The notes beneath the pieces are model-generated. The model made no database searches. It worked only from the letters and a program-made list of their open reading frames with translations, and was not told the origin of the DNA. DNA of 64,000 nt from Gemmatimonadaceae bacterium. GTDB taxonomy: Bacteria; Gemmatimonadota; Gemmatimonadetes; Gemmatimonadales; Gemmatimonadaceae. The stretch is from assembly GCA_025934775.1 (NCBI GenBank), contig JAICWO010000002.1, positions 1-64,000 of the forward strand, in the 5' to 3' direction. The position numbers and the translations under genes were made by a program. How positions within the stretch are numbered: position 1 is the stretch's first letter; every line of letters begins with the position of its first letter. Shown one piece after another: positions 17,965 to 26,660 of the stretch.

Positions 17965-19536
17965 TCACCAGCTCCAATCCACCCCTGGGACGCGAGCGAA
18001 GTTGACGCCGAGGGCGGCGAGTCGCGTCCCCTGCGCGCCGATGCGCCGGCGAAAATTCTCCCAATCGTGATGCCGCGCTGACGACCACCCGAGCTCGGCG
18101 ATCGCGGTGAGGCGCGGGAAGGCGAGATACTCGTAGTCCTGCCGCGTCATCACCGTCTCCGCCCAGAGCGGCCCCTCGACGCCAAGGACGGACTGCTCGC
18201 CAATCCCCGGGATGAGCGTGGCGGGATCCCAGTCGTACGCGGTTTTCAGATTGATGAATCCCGCCCACTTGAGGCCGAGCGCGGTCGTGCTGTCGTACTT
18301 CATGTCCATGTACGCGTGCGGCCCGGGCGAGAGAATGACCTTTCCGCCGCGCTCGGCCTGCAGCACGGTCGAATCCTTGTTCCAATGCTGAACGATGGTG
18401 CTGGGGTGAATGTTCGCCGGCGCGATCTCGCCCCAGCCGATCATCCGCGGGCCGGCGGCGGTCACGATCGACTCCACGCGTTCGATGAACCCGCGATACT
18501 GCTCCTTCGTGAGCGACCGAACCTCGTCGCCGCCAATGTGGAAGTACGGCGTGGGCGCGGCCGCGGCGATCTCGCGCACGACGTCACCGACGAACTGATA
18601 GATGCTGTCGTTCGTGACGCAGAGCGTGTTCGACGCACCACCGATGCGTGTGAACGGCTCCGGCGCGGTGTGATTGCAGCGCAGATCGGGATACGCGACG
18701 AGCGCCGCGTTGATGTGCCCGGGCATGTCGATCTCGGGCACGACGGTGATGTAGCGCGAGCGCGCGTAGGCGACGATGTCAGCGTATTGCGCCTGGGTAT
18801 AGAAGCCGCCCGCTCCGCCGCCGATCTCGGTCTGTCCCCCGACCTCGGTGAGCTTCGGCCATGACTTGATCTCGATCCGCCAGCCTTGATCGTCGGAGAG
18901 ATGCAGGTGCAGCCGATTGAGCTTGTACAGCGCCATCACGTCGATGAAATGCTTGACGTCGTCGGGGCCGAGGAAGTGGCGCGCGACGTCGAGCATGGCG
19001 CCGCGCCAGGCGAAGCGCGGCGAGTCGGCGACGTGCACCGCCGGCGCGATGAGGCGCCGCTGGTACGCCGATGGATGCTCCACCGCGACCGGTAAGAGTT
19101 GTCTAAAGGTCTGCACGCCGTGAAACAATCCGGCGGGCGCGGCCGACGCGATGCGCACGCGCGTGCGGGTGATCGTGAGGTCGTAGCCTTCGTCGCCGAG
19201 AGTGGCGAGCGACGGATCGAGGGTGAGCGTGATGCTCGAGTCAGGCGCCGCGCCGCCCGCGAGTCGCTGCGATTTCGCGCCGGAGCGCGAGGCGATCATG
19301 TTCGCCGCGTAGTCGCCGATCGCCTCGACCTCGGCCGAGGCGGCCGAGTCGACGTACACCGCCGTGCGCGGCGTGACGAGAAAGCTGTCCGCCGGCGAAA
19401 CATCGATCGTCGATGGCATGGGCACGACGTCCTGCGCGAGGTGTGCGCGCGATGGAGTCGGTGCGGTGCCGGGCCGGCCGGAACAAGCGGCGAGCGACGC
19501 GAACGCGAGCAGCGCGAGAACGGAACGAAACGGCAT
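17965..19536 (-). CDS. Beta-N-acetylhexosaminidase, GH20 lipoprotein
   Basis: Releases terminal GlcNAc or GalNAc from glycans such as chitin oligomers. The start at 19536 gives MPFRSVLALLAFASLAAC, a lipoprotein signal with LAAC lipobox. An N-terminal GH20b-like domain (about 30-160) precedes the TIM barrel. HIGGDEV near residue 335 carries the catalytic Asp-Glu pair; LHLHLSDDQGWRIEI is another hallmark. Length 523 is typical. Divergent from the DGPF gene. A longer frame to 19905 runs across that gene and is rejected. A rare-codon patch lies at 19091-19110. Confidence 0.93.
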   Translation of the reverse strand: MPFRSVLALLAFASLAACSGRPGTAPTPSRAHLAQDVVPMPSTIDVSPADSFLVTPRTAVYVDSAASAEVEAIGDYAANMIASRSGAKSQRLAGGAAPDSSITLTLDPSLATLGDEGYDLTITRTRVRIASAAPAGLFHGVQTFRQLLPVAVEHPSAYQRRLIAPAVHVADSPRFAWRGAMLDVARHFLGPDDVKHFIDVMALYKLNRLHLHLSDDQGWRIEIKSWPKLTEVGGQTEIGGGAGGFYTQAQYADIVAYARSRYITVVPEIDMPGHINAALVAYPDLRCNHTAPEPFTRIGGASNTLCVTNDSIYQFVGDVVREIAAAAPTPYFHIGGDEVRSLTKEQYRGFIERVESIVTAAGPRMIGWGEIAPANIHPSTIVQHWNKDSTVLQAERGGKVILSPGPHAYMDMKYDSTTALGLKWAGFINLKTAYDWDPATLIPGIGEQSVLGVEGPLWAETVMTRQDYEYLAFPRLTAIAELGWSSARHHDWENFRRRIGAQGTRLAALGVNFARVPGVDWSW

Positions 19537-19612
19537 GAGCGTCGAAGGCGAGGGTGAGACGGGTTCTGAGCGCACGAGCCTCGAAGGGGCGGGCACAGCG
19601 GCGAATATCCAA

Positions 19613-19620
19613 ACTATACT
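19613..19620. promoter_or_regulatory. Overlapping divergent -10 elements (GH20 / DGPF genes)
   Basis: The ACTATACT block reads TATACT on the plus strand (19615-19620) and TATAGT on the minus strand (19613-19618), both good -10 hexamers, in an AT-poor region between divergent genes. -35 matches are weak (GGCACA on plus at 19592-19597). The rest of the 247-base gap shows nothing else clear apart from AGGAGAGG before the DGPF gene. Confidence 0.4.
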
Positions 19621-19783
19621 CGTCATTCCGGCACCGGAGTGCCAGGCGACGTGCTCGGCGCTGGCGACGGTCCGGCAGCGCGCGCATTTTGGCTGTCCAC
19701 CGCATGTCGAGAAACCGCCCACGGCTCCGACTTCTCCATGCAGGCGCCAATTCCGGCGCCGCCAACACCGAGGAGAGGGAACC

Positions 19784-20182
19784 ATGAAGTTCATGCTCAT
19801 GATGCACGCCCCGCGCGGCACGGGCGAGTACAAGATCACCCAGTGGTCGCCGGAGGACTTCAAAGCGCACATCGCGTTCATGCAGCGCCTGAACCGCGAT
19901 CTCACCGCCTCGGGCGAGCTCGCCGGGGGCGAAGGGCTTGCTCAACCCGGCGACGCGCGGATTGTCCGGGCGGGAAAGAGCGCGCCGGTGGTCACCGACG
20001 GTCCGTTCGCCGAATCGAAGGAGTTCCTCGTCGGCTTCTGGATCGTGGACGTCGACAGCGCGGAGCGCGCGTACGAGATCGCGGCGACGGCCTCGGCGGC
20101 GCCCGGCCCGGGCGGCACGCCGCTCAACATGCCGCTCGAGGTGCGCCAGGTGATGCAGGCACCGCCGCCGGTCGAGGGGTGA
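19784..20182 (+). CDS. YCII-like DGPF-domain protein
   Basis: A 132-residue protein opening MKFMLMMHAP with the diagnostic VVTDGPFAESKEFLVGFW segment near residues 70-88. Proteins of this group pair with ECF42 sigma factors, and here the stop overlaps the sigma factor start by 4 bases (GTGA). AGGAGAGG upstream is a strong ribosome-binding site. The biochemical role of DGPF proteins in sigma regulation is not settled; they have been proposed to act as partners rather than classical anti-sigmas. Confidence 0.92.
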   Translation: MKFMLMMHAPRGTGEYKITQWSPEDFKAHIAFMQRLNRDLTASGELAGGEGLAQPGDARIVRAGKSAPVVTDGPFAESKEFLVGFWIVDVDSAERAYEIAATASAAPGPGGTPLNMPLEVRQVMQAPPPVEG

Positions 20183-21432
20183 GCGCGTCGAGGGACACCG
20201 AGCACCTGCTGCGCGAGCTGGCGCCGCAGGTGCTCGGCGCGGTCGCGCGAAAGCACCGCGATTTTGCCGCCGCCGAGGACGCGGTGCAGGAAGCGCTGAT
20301 CGCGGCGGCCGCGCAGTGGCCGTCGCAGGGTGTCCCGGCGAATCCGCGTGGCTGGCTCTATCACGTCGCGTTGCGTCGCATCACCGATCAGCTCCGGAGT
20401 GAGGTCGCACGCCGCGATCGGGAGACGCGCGCCTCGAGCGAGCTTTGGGCCGAATGGGCGTTCGTGCCGCCGCCCGACGAGGAGCTCGTGGTCGACGGCG
20501 ACGACACGCTCGCGCTGCTCTTCATGTGCTGCCACCCGTCGCTCACGCACGCGTCGGCGATCGCGCTCACGTTGCGCGCCGTCGGCGGTTTGACGACGGC
20601 CGAGACCGCGTCGGCGTTCCTGGTCCCCGAAGCAACGATGGCGCAGCGGATCAGCCGGGCGAAGCAGGCGATCAAAGCGTCGGATGAGCCGTTCCGCCTG
20701 CCGTCGGAGCGCGAGCGTGCCGAGCGGCTGGCGAGCGTGCTGCACGTGCTATACCTGATCTTTAATGAGGGTTATAGTGCGAGTTCCGGCGCGGCGGCGT
20801 ACCGCGCCGATCTCTCCCGCGAGGCGATCCGTCTGACACGGATGCTGCGGCGCCTGCTGCCGGACGACGCCGAAACGACCGGCCTCCTCGCGCTGATGCT
20901 GCTGACCGACGCGCGGCGGCCGGCGCGCACGGGCGCCGGCGGCGAGTTGATCCCGCTCGACGAGCAGGACCGATCCGCCTGGGACACCGCGCTCATCGCC
21001 GAGGGTGTCGCGCTCGTGAGCGACCTTTTTCATGGTGGCGCGCTCGGCGCGTATCAGCTGCAGGCGGCGATCGCCGCGGTGCACGACACGGCCGCGCGCG
21101 CGGAGGACACCGACTGGCCGGAGATTCTGGCGCTGTACGACGCGTTGCTGCAATTCGCCGATAATCCCGCCGTGTCGCTCAATCGCGCCGTGGCCATCGC
21201 GATGGTGCACGGTCCCGCGGCGGGTCTCGACGAGCTGACTCGCCTCGACGGCGACGCGCGCATCGCGGGCCAGTATCGCCTCGACGGCGTACGGGGCCAT
21301 TTGTACGAACGCCTCGGCGATCGTGAGCGCGCGATCGCACACCTGCGCGCCGCCGCCGAACGTACGATGAGCGTGCCGGAGCGGGATTACCTGCTGCTGA
21401 AGGTGGCGCGGCTTGAGCACGCGCCGCGGTGA
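20179..21432 (+). CDS. ECF42-type RNA polymerase sigma factor with C-terminal extension
   Basis: 417 residues. Sigma region 2 covers roughly 10-80 (AEDAVQEALIAAAAQWP...NPRGWLYHVALRR) and region 4 about 115-165 (LTTAETASAFLVPEATMAQRISRAKQAI). The remainder, beginning RLASVLHVLYLIFNEGYSAS, is the long SnoaL/TPR-like C-terminal domain typical of ECF42. GTG start at 20179 overlaps the DGPF gene. No transmembrane anti-sigma gene is nearby. A run of AT-rich codons at 20746-20787 encodes the very conserved LYLIFNEGYSAS. Confidence 0.93.
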   Translation: MSASRDTEHLLRELAPQVLGAVARKHRDFAAAEDAVQEALIAAAAQWPSQGVPANPRGWLYHVALRRITDQLRSEVARRDRETRASSELWAEWAFVPPPDEELVVDGDDTLALLFMCCHPSLTHASAIALTLRAVGGLTTAETASAFLVPEATMAQRISRAKQAIKASDEPFRLPSERERAERLASVLHVLYLIFNEGYSASSGAAAYRADLSREAIRLTRMLRRLLPDDAETTGLLALMLLTDARRPARTGAGGELIPLDEQDRSAWDTALIAEGVALVSDLFHGGALGAYQLQAAIAAVHDTAARAEDTDWPEILALYDALLQFADNPAVSLNRAVAIAMVHGPAAGLDELTRLDGDARIAGQYRLDGVRGHLYERLGDRERAIAHLRAAAERTMSVPERDYLLLKVARLEHAPR

Positions 21433-21651
21433 AACGGATGGCGACTCCATGGCGAACGAGATCATTCGCCGCCGAGGATGTCCGAAAGTCTGGACGGGGG
21501 CTGTCCGTTTTCGAGGACGGACGAACCGCGAGCAGGCGTTTCTCGCGGGGCACCGGTTGGCGCGAGACGTGCTAGTGGGCCCGCTTTAGCGTATACGCAT
21601 TCTGGTTTGATCAATCCCCCTCCCCCCCTCCCCTCAATGAGGATTCCTTCC

Positions 21652-22101
21652 ATGATGCTGACGGTAATGCAGGCGAGCCGCACGACGATCGTCGGGCTGA
21701 CGTTCGCGATCGCCGCGGCGACGCTGGTCGCGTGTGGCGGCAATGATGCCAACGCGGGTGCGACGTCGCCCACGCCGACCATTGGCGCGATCCGCATCCA
21801 GCCGGCCACGATGACGATCGTCGCCGGCAGCGATTCGCAGGCGGTCGCGATCGTGACCGACGCCGCGGGTCGCCCGATCACGAACGCGGATGTACGGTGG
21901 AGCATGACCGATGGGGCAATCATTTCGGTGTCGGGCGCCGGGGTCATCCACGCGATCTCACCAGGTGTCGCGTTGGTCACCGCGGTCGACGGCCCACGCA
22001 TCGCGCTCGACACCGTCACGGTCATCGCGAGATCGTCTTCGCCGAACCGACGCGCGCGCGGCTCGCGGCTCCAACTCGCCAGCGTTCGATCGGGTCGGTG
22101 A
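21652..22101 (+). CDS. Small lipoprotein with one bacterial Ig-like (BIG2) domain
   Basis: 149 residues. ATG at 21652 is chosen because GAGGA lies 8 bases upstream; an earlier ATG at 21637 is possible. The signal ends in TLVAC, a lipobox, followed by a Thr/Pro linker. Residues ~50-125 read as a BIG2 fold: IRIQPATMTIVAGSDSQAV, then WSMTDGAIISVSG and GVALVTAVDG. Such proteins decorate the cell surface. A C-rich run (CCCCCTCCCCCCCTCCCC) lies just upstream, and 219 bases with no other gene separate it from the sigma factor. Confidence 0.75.
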   Translation: MMLTVMQASRTTIVGLTFAIAAATLVACGGNDANAGATSPTPTIGAIRIQPATMTIVAGSDSQAVAIVTDAAGRPITNADVRWSMTDGAIISVSGAGVIHAISPGVALVTAVDGPRIALDTVTVIARSSSPNRRARGSRLQLASVRSGR

Positions 22102-22182
22102 CGGCGCGCCCGCCGGCGCTTGCGGCACCTGGCGGCGGAGACTCAATTCGACGGCGACACTTGCTCGCTGGAGCCTTCAGCC

Positions 22183-23619
22183 GTGTTTCGTCCTGTCCTT
22201 CTTCGTCTCTCTCTCCTCCTCGTCGCGTGGATGGCGGCGCCGGCCATCGCGCGCGGGCAGAGCCAGGCGCACGATCTCGTCCTGCTGGGCGGCTGGCTCT
22301 TTTCCTCGACTGGCAGGGCGCGCGTTCACAATCCCGGCATTCTGATCCGCGCAGGCAAATTCCTGCGCGTCGGCGGCGATCTCTCCCTCGCTGAACCGGG
22401 CGCAGACACGATCCGCGTCGCCGACACCGAGACGATCATCCCGGGTCTGTTCGATCTGCATGCGCACTACGCGATGGATCTGTTCAACAAAGGGCGCGTC
22501 GACGAGACCAGAGCGTATCCGTCGCTCTTTCTCGCGAACGGCGTCACGAGCACGTTCCCCGCGGGGGAGATGGAAGCCGACTCGATGCGCGCGCTGCGCA
22601 TTCGCATCGACCGCGGGCTCGAGCCGGGCCCCCGGCTGCTCAATTCGGGTCCGTACTTCGGGACGGCGCGCCCCGGGTGGAAGCGGGACATGTCCGCCGA
22701 CTCCATCGACGCCGAAGTGGACCACTGGGCGGAGCTCGGCGTGCGCGGATTCAAGGCGAAGGGGATCCGGCCCGACCAGCTCCGGGCGCTGATCCGCCGC
22801 GCGCACCTGCACGGCCTGACGGTGACGGGCCATTTGGATTCTGGCATTCGAGAATCGGTAAATCCGCGCGACGCGATCCTGATGGGGATCGACCGCATCG
22901 AGCACTTCATGGGCGGCGACGCGTTTCCGGCGGACAAGACGGCGTACGCGTCGCTGGAGAAGATGACGCGCTTCGACACGCCCGAGTACAAGCGCATCGT
23001 CAACCTCTACATCACGCAGCACGTCTACTACGACGCCACGCTCAGCGCGTACGGCTACTACGGGAAGCGCGATCCGGCGGTGTTCACGTATTTCACGGAC
23101 GAGAAGCGTTTTCTGACGCCGTACATGCGGCAGATCGTCGACGCGCGGCCGCCGCGCCCCGTGCTCCAGCAGTTCGAGAACATTTATTGGGTGAAGCGGA
23201 AGGAGGTCAAGGCATTCTATGACGCCGGCGGCGCGGATCTGATCACGCTCGGCACCGATCATCCGAGCTGGGGCGAGTACTTCACGCCGTTCTCCGTGCA
23301 TCGCGAGCTGCTGTCCTTCGTGCTCTCGGGCATTCCGCCGTACGCGGTGCTCCGCTTCGCAACGATCAACGCCGCGCGAGCCATGGGCCTCGGCGACCGC
23401 CTCGGCTCGATCGAGGCAGGGAAGTGGGCCGACGCGGTGATCGTGCGCGGCGATCCGACGAAGGACATCACGACCGTGCGGAACGCGCGGGTCGTGATCA
23501 AGGCCGGGAACGTGTACGATCCGGCGGCACTGATGAAGTCCGTCGAAGGAGCGATCGGTCCGGTCAGCGCCGCCGATACCGTGAATTGGCTCGGCGGGAA
23601 GTACGGCGTGTATCGCTGA
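22183..23619 (+). CDS. Secreted amidohydrolase-family enzyme
   Basis: GTG at 22183 with GGAG upstream gives a signal peptide (FRPVLLRLSLLLVAWMAAPAIARGQ) and 478 residues. The metal-binding HXH appears in GLFDLHAHYAMD; later His ligands lie in TVTGHLDSG and RIEHFMGG, and an Asp in ITLGTDHPSWG. The end KWADAVIVRGDP is typical of imidazolonepropionase-like amidohydrolases. Substrate unknown; peptidic or cyclic amide compounds are likely. A longer frame from 22120 is possible. A rare-codon run lies at 22831-22866. Confidence 0.87.
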   Translation: MFRPVLLRLSLLLVAWMAAPAIARGQSQAHDLVLLGGWLFSSTGRARVHNPGILIRAGKFLRVGGDLSLAEPGADTIRVADTETIIPGLFDLHAHYAMDLFNKGRVDETRAYPSLFLANGVTSTFPAGEMEADSMRALRIRIDRGLEPGPRLLNSGPYFGTARPGWKRDMSADSIDAEVDHWAELGVRGFKAKGIRPDQLRALIRRAHLHGLTVTGHLDSGIRESVNPRDAILMGIDRIEHFMGGDAFPADKTAYASLEKMTRFDTPEYKRIVNLYITQHVYYDATLSAYGYYGKRDPAVFTYFTDEKRFLTPYMRQIVDARPPRPVLQQFENIYWVKRKEVKAFYDAGGADLITLGTDHPSWGEYFTPFSVHRELLSFVLSGIPPYAVLRFATINAARAMGLGDRLGSIEAGKWADAVIVRGDPTKDITTVRNARVVIKAGNVYDPAALMKSVEGAIGPVSAADTVNWLGGKYGVYR

Positions 23620-23632
23620 TGCGACGCGGCGA

Positions 23633-24478
23633 TCAGACGGTGCAGATCGAGTACGCCTGGCGAAGGCCCGCGGCCGGATCGTGCCGCGGCACGAACTCCT
23701 GGCCGACGAAGCCCGTGTAGCCGAGGTCCGCGATCGCCTGCATGATCGCGTGGTAGTTGAGCTCCTGCGTGTCGTCGATCTCGGCGCGCCCGGGAACGCC
23801 GCCGGTGTGGAAGTGCGCGATGTGCTGGAAATTCTGCCGGATCGTGCGGATCACGTCGCCTTCCATGATCTGCATATGATAAATATCATATAACAGCTTC
23901 ATTCTCGGCGACGCGACGCCCTGCACGACCTGCACGCCCCAAGCGGTGTGATCGGCGTGATAGTCCTTGTGGTCGACTTTGCTGTTCAGCATCTCGAGGC
24001 AGAGCGTCACGCCGTGCTGCTCGGCGATCGGCGTGACCCGGCGGAGACCCGTGATGCAGTTGGCGATTCCCTCGGCGTCGGACATCCCCGCGCGGTTGCC
24101 GCTGAACACGACGATGTTCGGCGCACCGGCCGCGGCGACGAGGGGGATCATGCGTGCCGCGTCGGCGACGAGCTTGTCGTGGTTGTCGAGCCGATTGAAG
24201 CCGACGGGGATCGCGCCGAAGCCGTTCGCCATCGCGCACTGCAAGCCGTGGCGCTTCGGGACGTCCCACTCGTTCTCGCTCAGCAGCTCGACCGAGCTGT
24301 ACCCGATCGACTTCGCCGTCTCGCAAAGCGTATCGAGCGGCATGCTGCCGTAGCACCAGCGCGAGACGGATTGTTTGAGGCGTCCCGCGGCCGGCCGGAG
24401 CGGGACGTACTCGCGCCCGGGCAGCTTTGCGGCGACGGCGAGCGCGCCGAGGGATTGGAGCGCGGTGCGCCGGTTCAT
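23633..24478 (-). CDS. TIM-barrel sugar isomerase (hydroxypyruvate isomerase-like)
   Basis: 281 residues. The Tat-like leader NRRTALQSLGALAVAA suggests export. The barrel shows SVELLSENEWDVP, LCLEMLNSKVDHKDYHAD and LLYDIYHMQIMEGD, with Glu/Asp/His metal ligands of the xylose-isomerase-like family, and ends with the GFVGQEFVPRHDP strand. Its ATG overlaps the GMC oxidoreductase stop (ATGA), so it is co-expressed. With that neighbour it may act on keto-sugars, an inference. The segment encoding LLYDIYHMQ is AT-rich and contains an ATATGAT/ATCATAT palindrome. Confidence 0.88.
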   Translation of the reverse strand: MNRRTALQSLGALAVAAKLPGREYVPLRPAAGRLKQSVSRWCYGSMPLDTLCETAKSIGYSSVELLSENEWDVPKRHGLQCAMANGFGAIPVGFNRLDNHDKLVADAARMIPLVAAAGAPNIVVFSGNRAGMSDAEGIANCITGLRRVTPIAEQHGVTLCLEMLNSKVDHKDYHADHTAWGVQVVQGVASPRMKLLYDIYHMQIMEGDVIRTIRQNFQHIAHFHTGGVPGRAEIDDTQELNYHAIMQAIADLGYTGFVGQEFVPRHDPAAGLRQAYSICTV

Positions 24479-26166
24479 AGCGCGCGAGCCCCCATCAGCT
24501 TCACCGCGTGCGCCACCGCGCGCGCGGTGAGCGCCATGTACGTGATGCTCGGATTCTGGCAGCCGTTGCTCGCCATGCACGCGCCGTCGGTCATGAACAG
24601 ATTCTTCACGTCCCACGACTGGTTCCACCGATTGAGCACGCCGTCGCGCGGCGTCCTGCTCATGCGCGCGCCGCCCATCTCGTGAATGCAGTGCCCGGGC
24701 GGGTTGTTCGACGCGTGCGTGCGGATGTTGGTGCATCCCGCCGCGTCGAGCATCTCGGCCATCGCGGTCTGCATGTCCTTGTCCATCGCGTGCTCGTTGT
24801 CGCGCCACCGCACCTCGATGCGGGCCGCGGGAATACCCCACTTGTCCTTGACGTCGGGATCGAGCGTGATGCGATTCCGCTCGTCGGGGAGCGTCTCGCC
24901 CCATCCCGACGCGGACAGCGACCAGGGTCCGAGATCGTCGATGAGCGATTGCTTGAAGTCGGCGCCATAGCCCGGCATGCCGCCGCCGCGTCCCCACCCG
25001 TCGCGCCCCGATCCGCCCTGCATCCCGTAGCCGCGCAGGAAGTCCGGATGCGCGGTCTTCACATTGCGGAATCGGGCGATGTAGATGCCGTTCGGCCGGT
25101 GTCCCGTCGTGCGCTTGTCGAGAAAGCCCGGCATCGTGCCCGACGCGCCGGAGCCGTAATGATGATCCATCACGTACTTGCCGAGGATGCCGCTCGAATT
25201 CGCGAGCCCGTCGGGCCAGCGCTCGCTCTTCGAATTGAGGAGGAGGCGCACGGATTCGATCGCCGACGCGCAGAGGAACACGACGCGCGCCGTGTACTCG
25301 ACGTTCTGCATCGTCCGCGCGTCGATCACGCGCACGCCGCGCGCGCGGCCGGTCTTCGCATCGTACAACACCTCGGCGACGACGCTGTGCGGCCGCAGCG
25401 TGAGACGGCCCGTCTTGCGCGCGGCGGGGAGCGTCGAGCCGAGGCTGCTGAAGTACGACGCCGTGATGCAGCCGCGCTCGCACGGGCCGCAGTAGTGGCA
25501 GGGGAGGCGGCCGTTGTGCGGCTGCGTGAGGATCGCCGCGCGGCCGATGGTCAACACGCGATCGCCGTTGAACGCCTTCATGATCTTGGGACGCGCCGCC
25601 TCTTCGACGACCGTCATCGGCATCGGCGGGAGGAACTCGCCGTCCGGGAGCTGCGACAGGCCTTCGCGCGCGCCGGTGATGCCGATGAACTTCTCGACGT
25701 AGCTGTACCACGGCGCGATGTCCGCGTAGCGGATCGGCCAATCGCTGCCATGGCCGTCGCGCGCGTTCGCGCCGAAATCGAGGTCGCTCCAGCGGTACAC
25801 CTGGCGCCCCCACGTGATCGAGCGCCCGCCGACCTGCCGGCCGCGGAACCACTTGAACGGCGCGCCGTCAGGATTGGTATATGGATTCTCTAAATCCTTG
25901 ACGAAGAACTTCGAGCCCATCTCGTCGCAGGCGTAGCAGCCGCGCTGCACGGGATAGTCGCGCTCGAGCGCCTTGCGATCGCCGAGGCCGCGGAAGGGCA
26001 TCTGCCACGCCTGCACGTGCTCCACGTAGTCGTGCGCCGGGTCGATCGGGCCGCCCGCCTCGAGCACGAGCGTCCGCAGGCCGTGCTCGGTGAGCTCCTT
26101 CGCCGCCCAGCCGCCGCTGATCCCCGAGCCGACGACGATCGCGTCGTAGTGGTTGGCGGCGATCAT
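24475..26166 (-). CDS. GMC-family oxidoreductase (gluconate 2-dehydrogenase-like large subunit)
   Basis: 563 residues with the FAD-binding GSGISGG at 13-19, RGRQVGGRSITWGRQ, a Cys-rich CHYCGPCERGC segment and the GMC C-terminal signature around GACMASNGCQNPSITYMALTARA. It oxidises sugar or alcohol hydroxyls, passing electrons to a partner. The subunit-3-like gene upstream overlaps it by 4 bases, and the isomerase downstream likewise. No own signal peptide is seen, so it may be exported as a complex by the partner's leader, as in gluconate dehydrogenases. Confidence 0.92.
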   Translation of the reverse strand: MIAANHYDAIVVGSGISGGWAAKELTEHGLRTLVLEAGGPIDPAHDYVEHVQAWQMPFRGLGDRKALERDYPVQRGCYACDEMGSKFFVKDLENPYTNPDGAPFKWFRGRQVGGRSITWGRQVYRWSDLDFGANARDGHGSDWPIRYADIAPWYSYVEKFIGITGAREGLSQLPDGEFLPPMPMTVVEEAARPKIMKAFNGDRVLTIGRAAILTQPHNGRLPCHYCGPCERGCITASYFSSLGSTLPAARKTGRLTLRPHSVVAEVLYDAKTGRARGVRVIDARTMQNVEYTARVVFLCASAIESVRLLLNSKSERWPDGLANSSGILGKYVMDHHYGSGASGTMPGFLDKRTTGHRPNGIYIARFRNVKTAHPDFLRGYGMQGGSGRDGWGRGGGMPGYGADFKQSLIDDLGPWSLSASGWGETLPDERNRITLDPDVKDKWGIPAARIEVRWRDNEHAMDKDMQTAMAEMLDAAGCTNIRTHASNNPPGHCIHEMGGARMSRTPRDGVLNRWNQSWDVKNLFMTDGACMASNGCQNPSITYMALTARAVAHAVKLMGARAL

Positions 26167-26660
26167 CGCGGGCTCCCCGCCTGGACGGCGCGCCTGAGCG
26201 GAGCCGCGCCGTCGAACTTGCCCGGCTCGATCTCGAGCTTGAGCACGTCCTTCATCACGCGCTCGCTCGTGAAGTAGCCGTGCACGATCAGCCCCTTGAG
26301 CCGCCAGTACGTGCGCTGCGGTTCGGCGCGATGGTCCGCGGCCGACTCGATCTGCGCGATCGCCGCCGGGTCGAGCTGGTCGAGCCCGGACGAGAACGCG
26401 TCGCGCTCGGCATCGGTGTAGTTCTCGCTCACGATGACGTTCACGAAATCCTGAACGCGCACGTCCGATGCGCTCGGGCTGTCGGTGCGCGGCAGGATCG
26501 CGTCGCCGATCGCGGCGACTTTCGCGAGCTGCGCGTCGGTGAGTCCGTTCGCGGGGCGCAGCCCGGCCGCGACCCGTTTCCAGGCGGTGATTGCCTCGTG
26601 CGGAAAGAGCGCGAGCGCCGTGCTGGCGCCGATCGCGCGAAGTGCTTCGCGACGTTGCAT
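26163..26660 (-). CDS. Gluconate 2-dehydrogenase subunit 3-family protein
   Basis: 165 residues. A twin-Arg start (MQRREALRAIGASTALALF) suggests Tat export, which would carry the GMC subunit along. The body matches the subunit 3 family: LTDAQLAKVAAIGDAILPRTDSP and YFTSERVMKDVLKLE. ATG at 26660; the stop overlaps the GMC start (ATGA). A longer frame to 26780 overlaps the symporter frame and is rejected. Confidence 0.88.
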   Translation of the reverse strand: MQRREALRAIGASTALALFPHEAITAWKRVAAGLRPANGLTDAQLAKVAAIGDAILPRTDSPSASDVRVQDFVNVIVSENYTDAERDAFSSGLDQLDPAAIAQIESAADHRAEPQRTYWRLKGLIVHGYFTSERVMKDVLKLEIEPGKFDGAAPLRRAVQAGSPR

